A stretch of 29,679 bases of DNA from Rhodoplanes sp049284695 (GTDB lineage: Bacteria; Pseudomonadota; Alphaproteobacteria; Rhizobiales; Xanthobacteraceae). Made by a program: the position numbers and the translations under genes. The stretch is from the NCBI GenBank assembly GCA_049284695.1, contig JBAPYK010000066.1, forward strand, positions 1 to 29,679, given 5' to 3'. Of this stretch, positions 16,525-25,084 are shown in pieces (positions within the stretch are counted from its first letter, which is position 1; each line of letters opens with the position of its first letter). The notes under the pieces are model-generated. The model was not told the DNA's origin. It worked only from the letters and a program-made list of their open reading frames with translations, and did not search any database.

Positions 16525-17720
16525 TCCGCCTTGCTGCCGGACGCCGGCGGCGCGACCGCGGCCTGCGGGCTTGCCTGCGGCGGCGGCGAACTCGCTTCCA
16601 GCGGCTTGACCTTCTGACCCGGCCGCGCCTTCACCAGCCCCTTGGTCACCAAGCGGTCGCTCGGCGTCAGCCCCTCGCGAATCACCCGCAGGTCGCCGAC
16701 CGCCTCGCCAAGCTTGACGTATTTCTGGTGCACGACGTTGTCGGCATCGACAACCGAGACGAATTTGCGGGTCTGCTCGGTGCCGATCGCGACTTCCGGC
16801 ACCAGCAGCGCCTCGTAAGCCGACGAGCCAGGCACGCGGATACGGGCGAACATGCCCGGCGTCAAAACCCCGGTCGGATTGGAGAACACGGCCCGACCGC
16901 GGATCGTGCCTGTCGCGCGATCGATGACGTTGTCGACGAAGTCCATGCGGCCTGCGTGCTGGAAGCTGTCCTCGTCGAGCAGCTTGAGCGTCACGTCGAC
17001 GCCGCCCGAGGGATTCGTCACGTCGCTCCCCGTCTTGGCCAAGCGCTGATAGCGCAAATACGACGCCTCGTCGAACGTGAACTCGAACCGGATCGGATCA
17101 TAAGTCACGATGGTCGCGAGCAGCGTCGTATTGCCGCCGGTGCCGCCGGTCACGAGATTGCCGGGCGACACGCGACGGTCACCGATCCGGCCGGTGACCG
17201 GAGCGCGCAGCTCGGTGAATTCGAGATCGAGGTTCGCCTGGCGCACGGCGGCCTCCTGCGCGGCGACCGCCGCCTCGGCGACCCGCTTGGCCTGCGTGCG
17301 TTGATCAAAGGTCTGCTCGGTGATCGTCCGGTCGCGCACGAGTTGCTGGGCGCGGCCGAGATCGGACTGCGCAAAGGCGAGATTGGCGCGCGCTTGCGCG
17401 AGCGTCGCCTTGGCCTGGTCGAGCGCGGTCTGGAACGGGCGCTTGTCGATGGTGAACAGGAGATCGCCTTGATTGACGATCTGGCCGTCGGTGAAATGTA
17501 CGCTGTCGAGATAGCCGGACACACGCGAGCGCACTTCGACCGACTCGATCGGGACGAAGCGTCCGACATATTCGTCATAGTCGATGACCGTGCGTTGGGT
17601 CGGATGGTCGATCGTCACCTGCGGCGGAGGCGGGGTGGCCGCTTGCTGCTTCCCTTCGCTGCAGCTCGCGATCGCAAGGGCAAAAAGAATGGCGGCGAAC
17701 CGCGCCGAAAACGATCTCAT
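16521..17720 (-). CDS. RND efflux periplasmic adaptor lipoprotein, AcrA/MexA-like (399 aa)
   Basis: This is the membrane-fusion protein joining the permease to an outer-membrane channel. The start chosen is ATG 17720, with GGAG five bases upstream; the open frame reaches 17984 but would then run into the diverging protease. The N-terminus MRSFSARFAAILFALAIASC is a lipoprotein signal with the lipid-bearing cysteine at about residue 20. Next come the half-lipoyl segment (VEVRSRVSGYLDSVHFTDGQIVNQGDLLFTIDKRPF), an alanine/glutamine-rich coiled-coil hairpin (LDQAKATLAQARANL...), the returning lipoyl half (LRAPVTGRIGDRRVSPGNLV) and beta-barrel domains. The C-terminal tail is rich in proline and alanine. 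It is transcribed with the permease. Confidence 0.93.
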   Translation of the reverse strand: MRSFSARFAAILFALAIASCSEGKQQAATPPPPQVTIDHPTQRTVIDYDEYVGRFVPIESVEVRSRVSGYLDSVHFTDGQIVNQGDLLFTIDKRPFQTALDQAKATLAQARANLAFAQSDLGRAQQLVRDRTITEQTFDQRTQAKRVAEAAVAAQEAAVRQANLDLEFTELRAPVTGRIGDRRVSPGNLVTGGTGGNTTLLATIVTYDPIRFEFTFDEASYLRYQRLAKTGSDVTNPSGGVDVTLKLLDEDSFQHAGRMDFVDNVIDRATGTIRGRAVFSNPTGVLTPGMFARIRVPGSSAYEALLVPEVAIGTEQTRKFVSVVDADNVVHQKYVKLGEAVGDLRVIREGLTPSDRLVTKGLVKARPGQKVKPLEASSPPPQASPQAAVAPPASGSKAD

Positions 17721-17868
17721 GGGAACTCCGTTGGCATTTCGAACGCCGATAGCCGGTGCATTGGGCCTGACCAAGGCAAGCGAACCGGCCCATGCCGATC
17801 GAGCCGATCGAAGCCGGAAAATCCCGTCCTTTTCACGCCGACTCCCCGTCCCCATATTCGTCGACGAC

Positions 17869-18957
17869 ATGTCAATCCATTCCATCCGCACAATCGGCGC
17901 CGCTCCGCGCCGCCGTCCCGTGGTTGTCGGTGTACACGACTCGCCCTTTGCGTGTAATCCGGATGACGGCGCACTCTCACCCAATCTTGCCGCTGATGCC
18001 TCCGCGCAGCCGGCCGAGGGCGATCTGCTCGATGCCTATTCCCGCGCCGTGATCGGGGTCGTCGACCGCATCGGCCCCACGGTCGTGCGTCTCGACGTTG
18101 CTCGCGATAATCGCGCCGGCGGCTCGGGCTCCGGCGTAATTGTCGCACCCGACGGGTTGATCCTTACCAACCACCATGTGGTTGGATCGAGTTCGCGGGT
18201 CAAGGCGACCACCGCCGAAGGGATGCGCCTGACCGCGCGGGTTGTCGGCGTCGACCCCGACACCGATCTCGCGCTCGTTCGCGTGAATGAAAGCGTCGCC
18301 TTGCCGGCGGCTCGCCTCGGCGATTCCAAGCAACTGCGCAGCGGCCAGCTGGTGATCGCCATCGGCAATCCGCTCGGATTCGAATCGACCGTGACGGCGG
18401 GAGTGGTGTCTGCGCTCGGCCGCTCGCTGCGCGCCAGCAGCGGCCGGCTGATCGACGACCTAATCCAGACCGACGCGGCGCTCAACCCGGGGAATTCCGG
18501 CGGTCCACTCGTCGCCTCGCATGGCGAGGTGGTCGGGATCAACACCGCGATCATTCTCGGGGCGCAGGGAATCTGTTTCGCCATCGCGGCGAACACGGCG
18601 CAATATGTGCTCGGCGAACTGGTGCGGCACGGCCGCGTGCGGCGCGCCTTCATCGGCATCGCCGCGGCGCAGACCGCGCTGCCGCGTCGCCTTCGCCATC
18701 AGGCCGGCGTCGCCCAGGCGAGCGCGGTGATGGTCTCGTCGGTCGAACCCGGGAGTCCGGCGGCGCAAGCCGACATCCGATCCGGCGACGTTATTCTCGG
18801 CATCGACGGCTGCACCGTCACCGGCGCCGACGATCTGATCCGGCTTCTCACTGGCGAGCAGATCGGGCGGACGATCGAAGTCGAGTTCCTGCGCGACGGC
18901 AAAGTGCGGCAGGCCTCGCTGGTTCCGCAGGAGCGTCCGCCGCGCAAAGCCGCATAG
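17869..18957 (+). CDS. HtrA/DegP-like serine protease with PDZ domain (362 aa)
   Basis: This is a trypsin-fold protease of the S1C family. With ATG 17869 as the start, the triad is H103 in TNHHVVG, D133 in DPDTDLALV and S210 in NPGNSGGPL. A single PDZ domain follows (about 265-350: VEPGSPAAQADIRSGDVILGIDG). Compared with DegP there is one PDZ instead of two, and no signal peptide or membrane helix is visible before the catalytic domain, so it may act in the cytoplasm or be exported by an unusual route. The frame is open up to 17584, but this part lies opposite the adaptor gene and has no clear signal either. It diverges from the efflux operon (148-base gap) and converges on murJ (20-base gap). 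Confidence 0.85.
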   Translation: MSIHSIRTIGAAPRRRPVVVGVHDSPFACNPDDGALSPNLAADASAQPAEGDLLDAYSRAVIGVVDRIGPTVVRLDVARDNRAGGSGSGVIVAPDGLILTNHHVVGSSSRVKATTAEGMRLTARVVGVDPDTDLALVRVNESVALPAARLGDSKQLRSGQLVIAIGNPLGFESTVTAGVVSALGRSLRASSGRLIDDLIQTDAALNPGNSGGPLVASHGEVVGINTAIILGAQGICFAIAANTAQYVLGELVRHGRVRRAFIGIAAAQTALPRRLRHQAGVAQASAVMVSSVEPGSPAAQADIRSGDVILGIDGCTVTGADDLIRLLTGEQIGRTIEVEFLRDGKVRQASLVPQERPPRKAA

Positions 18958-18977
18958 GCGGAACGAGCTCCGTCCCA

Positions 18978-20552
18978 TCAGGTCTCGCCCGCGGGGCCCG
19001 GCAACGTTGGCGGCGACGCCGGTGGATGCTTGCTGAATCCGCGCAGCCATTGCCGGCCGAACAATGCTGCGACGGCCCCGCCATAGACAATGCCGCCGAT
19101 AACGGTCAACGTCGCAAGCTCCGCCTCCGCCCGCAGCCGCTGCATATCGCCGAAGACCACGTCGAGCCAGCGCTGGCTCGCCGCAAGCGCCAGCGCCAGC
19201 GCTATTCCCGCGATCGCCAGTTTGATGGCCGAGCGCCGCAGCCGCCCATCGATGGCGACAAGTCCCGCCCGCATCGCGAAGAGGACGACGAGGGCGAAGT
19301 TCACCCACGCGCCGATCGAAGTCGCGAGGGCGAGACCCACCTGCGCATAGGTCCCCATCAGTGCGATCTTGCATGCGACGTTGATTGCGACCGAAATGAG
19401 CAGCGCCTTGACCGGCGTCGCCGTGTCGCCCCGCGCAAGGAACGTCGCGGTGAAGCTGCGGATCAGCACGAAGGGCAAGAGCCCGATCGTATAGGCCGCA
19501 AGCGTCGCAGCGGCTGCGCTGGCGTCGGCCGCGGTGAACGCTCCACGCGAGAACAGACCGGACATGATCCGGTCCGGCACCAGCAGGAAGGCGACGACGA
19601 ACGGAATCGCCATGAGCAATGTCAGTTCAATCACGCGATTCTGCGCATGGCGCGCGCCCCGCTCGTCGCCGGCCGCGATGCGGCTCGCCATCTCGGGCAG
19701 CACGACCGTTCCCGCGGCGATGCCGATGACGCCGATCGGGAGCTGATTCAGCCGGTCTGCGTAATAAAGCGCCGAGAGCGCGCCGGCCGGAAGGAAGGTC
19801 GCGATGATCGTGTCCGCAAACAGCGCGATCTGCAGACCGGCCGAGCCGAGCGTCGCCGGACCGAGCGCCTTGAAAAACCGCTTGGCGTCCTCATTGTACG
19901 CAAACGCGCGAAAGCGCGGCAGTCCGTCGTGGCGCGACTGGTCGGCGCCCACAAGCAGCGCTTCGAGGAAGCCTGCGATCAACACGCCCCAGGCGGCGGC
20001 ATGGCCGGCATTGGGAAAGAAGGCGGCGAGCGCGAGCGTCGCCATCATCGACAGATTGAGCAGGATCGGCGCCGCAGCGGGCGACGCGAAGCGCTGGACG
20101 GCGTTGAGCATGCCGCCGTACAGCGTCACCAGGCTTACGAGCAGGAGATAAGGGAAGGTTATGCGGGTCAGCGAGACCGCGAGGGCGAACTGGCCCTGGT
20201 CGTCGGCGAATCCTGGCGCCAACAGGCGGATGACTTCCGGCGTGAACACCAAGGCAAGCAGCAGCAAAATCGCTTCGGCCGCGAACAGAAGCGTGAAGAT
20301 GCGGTCGGCGAACAGGCGCGCTGCCCCGACGCCATCCTGCTGGCGGATGCGCGCATAGGCCGGCACGAAGGCGGAGTTGAATGCGCCTTCGGCGAAGATG
20401 GCGCGGAAATGGTTCGGCAGCCGGAGCGCGACGAAGAACGCGTCGGCGATCGGCCCCGCGCCGAGAATCGCCGCCAGCATGATATCGCGCATGAAGCCGG
20501 TGATGCGCGAAAGAAGGGTGAAGCCGCCGACCGTGAGAATGCGTCCGAGCAT
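18978..20552 (-). CDS. murJ: Lipid II flippase MurJ (524 aa)
   Basis: MurJ moves the peptidoglycan precursor lipid II across the inner membrane. The N-terminus is diagnostic: GGFTLLSRITGFMRDIMLAAILGAGPIADAFFVALRLPNHFRAIFAEGAFNSAFVPAY, with the essential arginines (SRITGFMRD, LPNHFR) and the aspartate in ADAF. About fourteen hydrophobic segments run through the protein, and the length is normal for the family. The C-terminus ends in a short proline-rich cytoplasmic tail. It is the third gene of a minus-strand set, 52 bases after the GnnB-like aminotransferase, and meets the protease gene tail to tail. Confidence 0.95.
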   Translation of the reverse strand: MLGRILTVGGFTLLSRITGFMRDIMLAAILGAGPIADAFFVALRLPNHFRAIFAEGAFNSAFVPAYARIRQQDGVGAARLFADRIFTLLFAAEAILLLLALVFTPEVIRLLAPGFADDQGQFALAVSLTRITFPYLLLVSLVTLYGGMLNAVQRFASPAAAPILLNLSMMATLALAAFFPNAGHAAAWGVLIAGFLEALLVGADQSRHDGLPRFRAFAYNEDAKRFFKALGPATLGSAGLQIALFADTIIATFLPAGALSALYYADRLNQLPIGVIGIAAGTVVLPEMASRIAAGDERGARHAQNRVIELTLLMAIPFVVAFLLVPDRIMSGLFSRGAFTAADASAAAATLAAYTIGLLPFVLIRSFTATFLARGDTATPVKALLISVAINVACKIALMGTYAQVGLALATSIGAWVNFALVVLFAMRAGLVAIDGRLRRSAIKLAIAGIALALALAASQRWLDVVFGDMQRLRAEAELATLTVIGGIVYGGAVAALFGRQWLRGFSKHPPASPPTLPGPAGET

Positions 20553-20604
20553 GCGGCCATCACCTTCTGCTTTCTGAAAGTTTATGGCGCCGCCGCGCGA
20601 CGTT

Positions 20605-21759
20605 TCAAACGGCGACCGCCCGCCGCACCGCGTCGATGATGCGGGTCTGAGTCGGTTCGTCGAGATAAGAATGCATGGGCAGGCTGATCACTTCGCCGGA
20701 GAGACGCTCCGCAACGGGTAACCCGTCCGGCGCGCAGGGGAAATGCCCGTAGGCCGTCTGCCGGTGCAACGGTATTGGATAATGGACCGCGGTCGGAATT
20801 CCGTCCGCTTTCAGCGACGCGGCGAAGGCGTCGCGCCCGCCGGGCGAAATCCTGATCGTATACTGCGCCCAAACCGAGGTGCATCCCGTTGGAGCCGAGG
20901 GAACCCGCACAACGTCGGCCAGCCCCTCCCCATACCGGCGCGCCACGCGGTCGCGCCCGACAATTTCGTCGGGGAATATCTTCAGCTTTTCGATCAGCAC
21001 GGCCGCCTGGATGGTGTCGAACCTGCCATTAATGCCGACGCGAACATGATCGTATCGGTCCTTACCGTACCCGTGCACGCGCAGGCTTTTGAGAACATCG
21101 GCAAGCTCATCATCGTCGGTGAAAACCGCCCCGCCATCGCCGTAGCAGCCGAGCGGTTTCGCCGGGAAAAAGCTTGTCGCCGTCGCCGCTGCGATCGAAC
21201 CGAGCGGCCGCCCCCGATAGGTCGCGCCGCATGCCTGCGCGGCATCGTCGAGGACGAATAGATTCTCTGCCGCGGCGAGCGCAGCGATGGCGTCATGATC
21301 GGCCGGTAAGCCGAACAGGTCGACCGCAATGATCGCCCGCGGGTTGAGCCCCATGCGGCGGGCGCTGGCGACGGCGGCGGCGGCGCTCGCCGGCGCGATA
21401 TTGAACGTCGTTTCGTCGACATCGGCGAAGACCGGCGTCGCGCCGAGCATCGCCGTCACCTCGGCCGGCGCGCAGAACGTGAACGAGGGACAGATGACAG
21501 CGTCGCCCGGTCCGACCTTTTTCGCCATCAGCACGAGCGCGAGCGCGTCCGTGCCGCTGGCGCAGGTCACCGCATGCCGCGCACCGCAAAACCCCGCAAG
21601 CTCGGTTTCAAGCGACTGCACCTCCGGACCAAGGATGAACTGGCAGTGCTCCATCACGCGGGCAACGGCGGCATCGATGCGCGGCCCGAGCGCCCGGCGC
21701 TGCGCCGCAAGGTCGATGAAGGGAATGGGCGTGGGTTGCAGACGCGCGTGCTGGGTCAT
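20605..21759 (-). CDS. gnnB: DegT/DnrJ/EryC1 sugar aminotransferase, GnnB/WbpE-like (384 aa)
   Basis: This is a PLP-dependent aminotransferase acting on a 3-keto nucleotide sugar. The PLP lysine is K201 in SFFPAKPLGCYGDGG, a motif shared with WbpE/WlbC and GnnB. Other marks are PFIDLAAQRRALGPRID (13-29), GPEVQSLE, CASGTDAL (66-73), PSFTFCAPAEV, DLFGLPAD and LDDAAQACGA (170-179). The start ATG 21759 gives the usual family length; the frame opens at 21828 but that would overlap the upstream gene by 14 bases. Beside a UDP-sugar 3-dehydrogenase, it most likely makes UDP-GlcNAc3N (2,3-diamino sugar) for lipid A, or UDP-GlcNAc(3NAc)A for a surface glycan. The neighbouring murJ also serves the envelope. 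Confidence 0.82.
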   Translation of the reverse strand: MTQHARLQPTPIPFIDLAAQRRALGPRIDAAVARVMEHCQFILGPEVQSLETELAGFCGARHAVTCASGTDALALVLMAKKVGPGDAVICPSFTFCAPAEVTAMLGATPVFADVDETTFNIAPASAAAAVASARRMGLNPRAIIAVDLFGLPADHDAIAALAAAENLFVLDDAAQACGATYRGRPLGSIAAATATSFFPAKPLGCYGDGGAVFTDDDELADVLKSLRVHGYGKDRYDHVRVGINGRFDTIQAAVLIEKLKIFPDEIVGRDRVARRYGEGLADVVRVPSAPTGCTSVWAQYTIRISPGGRDAFAASLKADGIPTAVHYPIPLHRQTAYGHFPCAPDGLPVAERLSGEVISLPMHSYLDEPTQTRIIDAVRRAVAV

Positions 21760-21814
21760 TCGCTGCTGGGAGTCCCTGCTCGAGTGCCTTAGAATTGCGG
21801 GCCGGCGCCGAATA

Positions 21815-22813
21815 TCAGAGGGCGGCAAGCCGCGCTACCCGTAAATCCTCTGCGCCGGGCGGCCGATGCTGCAGGCAGCGAATGGCAATCTCCAGGCTGG
21901 CAACGCCTTCCTCGCCGTCGACCGGCGGCTTGCTGCCGGTGCGAATCGCCTGCACGAAGGCGTTGAGCTCCGCGCGCAGCGGCTCGGCGTGACCGACCGA
22001 GAGATGGCGCATCGAATAGCTTCCGTCGGGCTGAAACCCGAAATATTCGGTGACCTGTCGGGCCAGCAAATCGCCGACGATGTATTTGCGCTTGGTCGCC
22101 ACCTGCACCGTGCGCGCTTTGAACGGCGTGAGCCAGTTGGTGTTGATATGGGCGAGTACGCCGGAGGCGGTGCGGAATTGCAGGAGCGCGATGTCTTCGC
22201 GTTCGGCGCGTGCGCTGGAGAGTTGCGGCTGCACCTCGACGATTTCCGACCCGGTGAACCAGCGAATTAAGTCGATGTCGTGCACGGCGAGATCGATCAC
22301 GATGCCGACATTGGACATGCGCGGCGGAAACGGCCCGACCCGCGTGATCGCGATCGACAGAATATCTTCGCTGCGAATGGCGTCCTTGATCGTCTCCGCC
22401 GCGGGGTTGAAGCGCTCGATATGACCGACCATGAGGATGACGCCGGCGCGGCGGGCGGCGTTGATCAGGTCGTAGCCCTGCTCAACCGAGGAAGCGATCG
22501 GTTTTTCCACCAGCACGTTTACGCCGCGCGCGACGCAGGCAAGCGCGATGTCGCGATGGAGATGCGTCGGGGTGGCGATGGTCACGGCGTCGACGCCGTA
22601 ATCGAGGAGCTTGTTCACATCGGGGAAGGTGCCGCAACCAAGCGTGCGGCCGACAAACTCGGTTTGACCGACATTGGGATCGGCGACGCCGACGAGATCA
22701 GCGCCGGGGAGTTCAGAAAGGACGCGGGCGTGGTTGCATCCCATGATGCCGGCGCCCACGACGCCGATGCGAACCGGTTTGTTCAACTGTGCTCTTCCGT
22801 CCCGCCGCGTCAT
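21815..22813 (-). CDS. gnnA: Gfo/Idh/MocA oxidoreductase, GnnA/WbpB-like UDP-GlcNAc 3-dehydrogenase (332 aa)
   Basis: This is a NAD-dependent dehydrogenase predicted to oxidise the 3-hydroxyl of UDP-GlcNAc, making the ketone for the next enzyme. The Rossmann motif GVVGAGIMG lies at 17-25. EKPIA (103-107) holds the conserved lysine. VGHIERFNPA (129-138) is the segment typical of UDP-N-acetylglucosamine 3-dehydrogenases, and DLAVHDIDLIRWF supplies the catalytic histidine. Its stop lies 55 bases before the GnnB-like start, the same order as in other gnnA-gnnB pairs. The start at ATG 22813 has no strong ribosome site. An uncharacterised inositol or glucose dehydrogenase is a less likely alternative. 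Confidence 0.8.
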   Translation of the reverse strand: MTRRDGRAQLNKPVRIGVVGAGIMGCNHARVLSELPGADLVGVADPNVGQTEFVGRTLGCGTFPDVNKLLDYGVDAVTIATPTHLHRDIALACVARGVNVLVEKPIASSVEQGYDLINAARRAGVILMVGHIERFNPAAETIKDAIRSEDILSIAITRVGPFPPRMSNVGIVIDLAVHDIDLIRWFTGSEIVEVQPQLSSARAEREDIALLQFRTASGVLAHINTNWLTPFKARTVQVATKRKYIVGDLLARQVTEYFGFQPDGSYSMRHLSVGHAEPLRAELNAFVQAIRTGSKPPVDGEEGVASLEIAIRCLQHRPPGAEDLRVARLAAL

Positions 22814-23218
22814 TGGTCGAATTGTGTGATTTGTCCCAATGATTCAGCTTCTATCATGCCCCGGCGTTGCTTGGCGACGGCAATCATCGTTTTTCAAACA
22901 CGTTTTGATTCAGAGCATTACACGACAACCGCGCCGATAAAGGCGCCCGCCGCCGGATGCCGAGCCGCTCACTTCAACGCGCCTGAACGGGCGTTGGCCG
23001 CGGCGTGGCGGCTGGCGATCCGATCGGCCAAGCTTACGGCACGTCGACCTTGCGACCGCACAGGTCGACGGCGGCGTTGTCGATGCGGCCCGCAACGCGG
23101 CGACGTTGATCGGCCAGTAGCCATATTTATTGCCTATTCGCTCGCGCAATCGCGGCTTCCCTGCCGGTCATGGCTATCCGGCAGCCCCCCTGAATTGCCC
23201 CACCCCTCGCCTCTCGTT
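22814..23218. other. 405-base stretch without a supported gene
   Basis: This lies between the start of gnnA and the end of the MarR gene, both minus strand. A 79-codon frame on the minus strand (22910-23149) has an arginine/serine/cysteine-rich content and no family likeness, so it is not called. The part next to gnnA is more AT-rich and should hold its promoter. It contains TCAAA-N5-TTTGA at 22894-22908, which could be an operator. No RNA gene or terminator was recognised. Confidence 0.5.
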
Positions 23219-23824
23219 TCAGGCATGAAGCGCCGCGCGGCTGCGGCCGTTCGGTTTGGCGGTTTTGCGCGGCCGGCGGCGCGCCATGGCCGGGCCGTTC
23301 GGGCCAGTCGATTCGAACGTGTTAAAGACCTGATGCAGCTTGACCAGCGCCGCAATCAGCCGCGCATGTTCGGTCGCGCCGAGTTCGGCCACCAGATGCT
23401 GTTCGAACCGGGCCTGCATCGCGAGTGCGGTTTTCAACAGCGCCTTGCCCTTCGCCGTCAACGTCAGCGCGTGCGATCGGCGGTCGGCCGCCAGCCGCTT
23501 GCGCTTGGTGAGGCCGCGCCGGTCCAGTTCGTCGATCAGGCCGACGAGATTGGCCTGCCGGATGCCGAGCGCGGCCGCGATCTCCGACTGGCGACGGCCG
23601 GGATTGGCGTGCACCACCAACAGCACGCTGAACTGCGCCGGGCGCAATCCCAGTGGCTTGAACGTATTGATGAAATTCTCAAAAAGCGCGACCTGCGCGC
23701 GCCGCAGCACGTAGCCGGTATAGCCCGGCAACGGGCCCAGCGCCAACGGCGCGGATTCCTTGCCTGCCAGCGCGCCCGGCGCGGGCCGATTTGCGGTCTT
23801 CCTTCGCGCCCCATCTTTCGTCAT
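23219..23824 (-). CDS. MarR-family transcriptional regulator (201 aa)
   Basis: A winged-helix regulator. The DNA-binding core is LRPAQFSVLLVVHANPGRRQSEIAAALGIRQANLVGLIDELDRRGLTKRKRLAADRRSHALTLTAKGKALL, with the DRRSHALTLT wing and the helix-turn-helix around SEIAAALGIRQANLVGLI. Flanking helices form the dimer. Both ends are long, basic and low-complexity. The start ATG 23824 has GAGG nine bases upstream; ATG 23884 is also in frame. It diverges from the livH operon, so it probably represses that operon and itself from the AT-rich sites between them. MarR proteins of such loci often respond to aromatic acids or acyl-CoAs, but the ligand here is unknown. Confidence 0.87.
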   Translation of the reverse strand: MTKDGARRKTANRPAPGALAGKESAPLALGPLPGYTGYVLRRAQVALFENFINTFKPLGLRPAQFSVLLVVHANPGRRQSEIAAALGIRQANLVGLIDELDRRGLTKRKRLAADRRSHALTLTAKGKALLKTALAMQARFEQHLVAELGATEHARLIAALVKLHQVFNTFESTGPNGPAMARRRPRKTAKPNGRSRAALHA

Positions 23825-23893
23825 TCTTACTTGCCTCGGTGAGGCCGCCGACCGGCGGCGTTTTCCACGCGTCCCTCGCATCATTCGCTTGAG

Positions 23894-23914
23894 ATTATAT
23901 CACATAATAGTTAT
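23894..23914. promoter_or_regulatory. Candidate MarR operator in the marR-livH divergent region
   Basis: Two overlapping inverted repeats occur in an AT-rich patch: ATTAT-N5-ATAAT (23894-23908) and ATAA-TAG-TTAT (23904-23914). They lie just upstream of the first possible MarR start and about 130 bases before livH. The patch stands out from the GC-rich surroundings and resembles MarR-type sites. It is inferred only. Confidence 0.4.
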
Positions 23915-24043
23915 ACTTCATAAAAATATAAGCGGCGCCAAGAACAAGCGGCGCCCGGGAGGTACGCCAGCAATGCGCACCGGCCACGAAACTGCCGGCC
24001 GATCCCCTCGCCCGCTGCGCCGGCGTCGCGGGGAGGCGCGGTG

Positions 24044-25081
24044 ATGGACAGCGTCATCCTCCTCTTCCTCGTACAAGACGGCCTCGTCAATGGCGCGATC
24101 TACGCGTTGCTGGGCATCGCCCTGGTTCTCGTCTTCGCGGTCACCCGAATCATTTTCATACCCCAAGGAGAGTTCGTCGCCTATGGCGGGCTGACTTTTG
24201 CGCTGCTCTCGACCGGCACGATGCCGGGCACCGCCTGGCTTTTGGCGGTTTTCGGAGCGGCCGCGTTCGTCGTCGAGCTGTGGAGAAGCCGGCATGTGAC
24301 CACCGGCCGAAAGATCCTGGGGCAGTTCGCCGGTGCGATCGTGCTGCCGGCGGCGGTGGTGGCGCTAACCTGGCTGCTGGCGCGTCCAGACCAATCCGTT
24401 TGGGTTAATCTCGCGCTGACGCTCGCGATCGTCGCGCCGATGGGCCCCTATGTCTACCGCGTCGCCTTTCAGCCATTGGCCGACGCCTCGGTGCTGACCC
24501 TGTTCATCGCGGCGGTCGGCGTGCATCTGTCGATGGTCGGCCTCGGCCTCGTGTTCTTCGGCGCGGAAGGATTGCGCGCGCCGGCGCTGACCAGCGCATC
24601 CTTCGATCTCGGGCCGCTGCCAGTCACCGGGCAGACCATCGCGGTGTTTTCCGTCGCGCTCCTGCTGATCGCAGCCCTGTATCTCTTCTTCGACCGCGTG
24701 CTGTACGGCAAGGCGCTGCGCGCGACCGCCATCAACCGGCTCGGAGCACGGCTGGTCGGCATTCCGACGACGGCCGCGGGCCAGATCGCCTTCGCCCTGT
24801 CCTCGGCGCTTGGCGCCGTGTCCGGCGTCCTGATCGTTCCCGTCACCACGGTCTATTACGACACCGGTTTCCTGATCGGACTGAAGGGGTTCGTTGCCGC
24901 CATCGTCGGCGCGCTCGCGAGCTATCCGGTGACCGCGATCGCGGCGCTCGGGGTCGGGCTCGTGGAGGCGTTCGCCTCGTTTTATGCGTCGAGCTTCAAG
25001 GAGGTCATCGTCTTTCTGCTGATCGTCCCGGTGCTGATGTGGCGCTCGCTACAGACGGTCCATATCGAGGAGGACGAGTGA
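24044..25081 (+). CDS. livH: Branched-chain amino acid-type ABC permease, LivH-like (345 aa)
   Basis: This is one inner-membrane half of a HAAT-family importer. The N-terminus VQDGLVNGAIYALLGIALVLVFAVTRIIFIPQGEFVAYGGL is diagnostic, and the coupling-helix segment ALRATAINRLGARLVGIPT lies about two-thirds along. Eight or more hydrophobic segments are visible. It is longer than most LivH (about 290) because of an extra hydrophobic stretch after residue 65. ATG 24044 was chosen over GTG 24041 because GGGAGG sits seven bases before it. It opens an operon of permease, permease-ATPase fusion, ATPase and acyl-CoA dehydrogenase, diverging from a MarR gene. The substrate may be a carboxylic or aromatic acid rather than an amino acid. 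Confidence 0.9.
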   Translation: MDSVILLFLVQDGLVNGAIYALLGIALVLVFAVTRIIFIPQGEFVAYGGLTFALLSTGTMPGTAWLLAVFGAAAFVVELWRSRHVTTGRKILGQFAGAIVLPAAVVALTWLLARPDQSVWVNLALTLAIVAPMGPYVYRVAFQPLADASVLTLFIAAVGVHLSMVGLGLVFFGAEGLRAPALTSASFDLGPLPVTGQTIAVFSVALLLIAALYLFFDRVLYGKALRATAINRLGARLVGIPTTAAGQIAFALSSALGAVSGVLIVPVTTVYYDTGFLIGLKGFVAAIVGALASYPVTAIAALGVGLVEAFASFYASSFKEVIVFLLIVPVLMWRSLQTVHIEEDE

Positions 25082-25084
25082 GCG

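Noticed and set aside
19026..20639. 537-codon plus-strand open frame opposite murJ
   Set aside because: Low-complexity Arg/Glu-rich shadow of MurJ; no family match seen.
22910..23149. 79-codon minus-strand frame in the long spacer
   Set aside because: Its composition is unlike real genes here and no ribosome site or family likeness was found.
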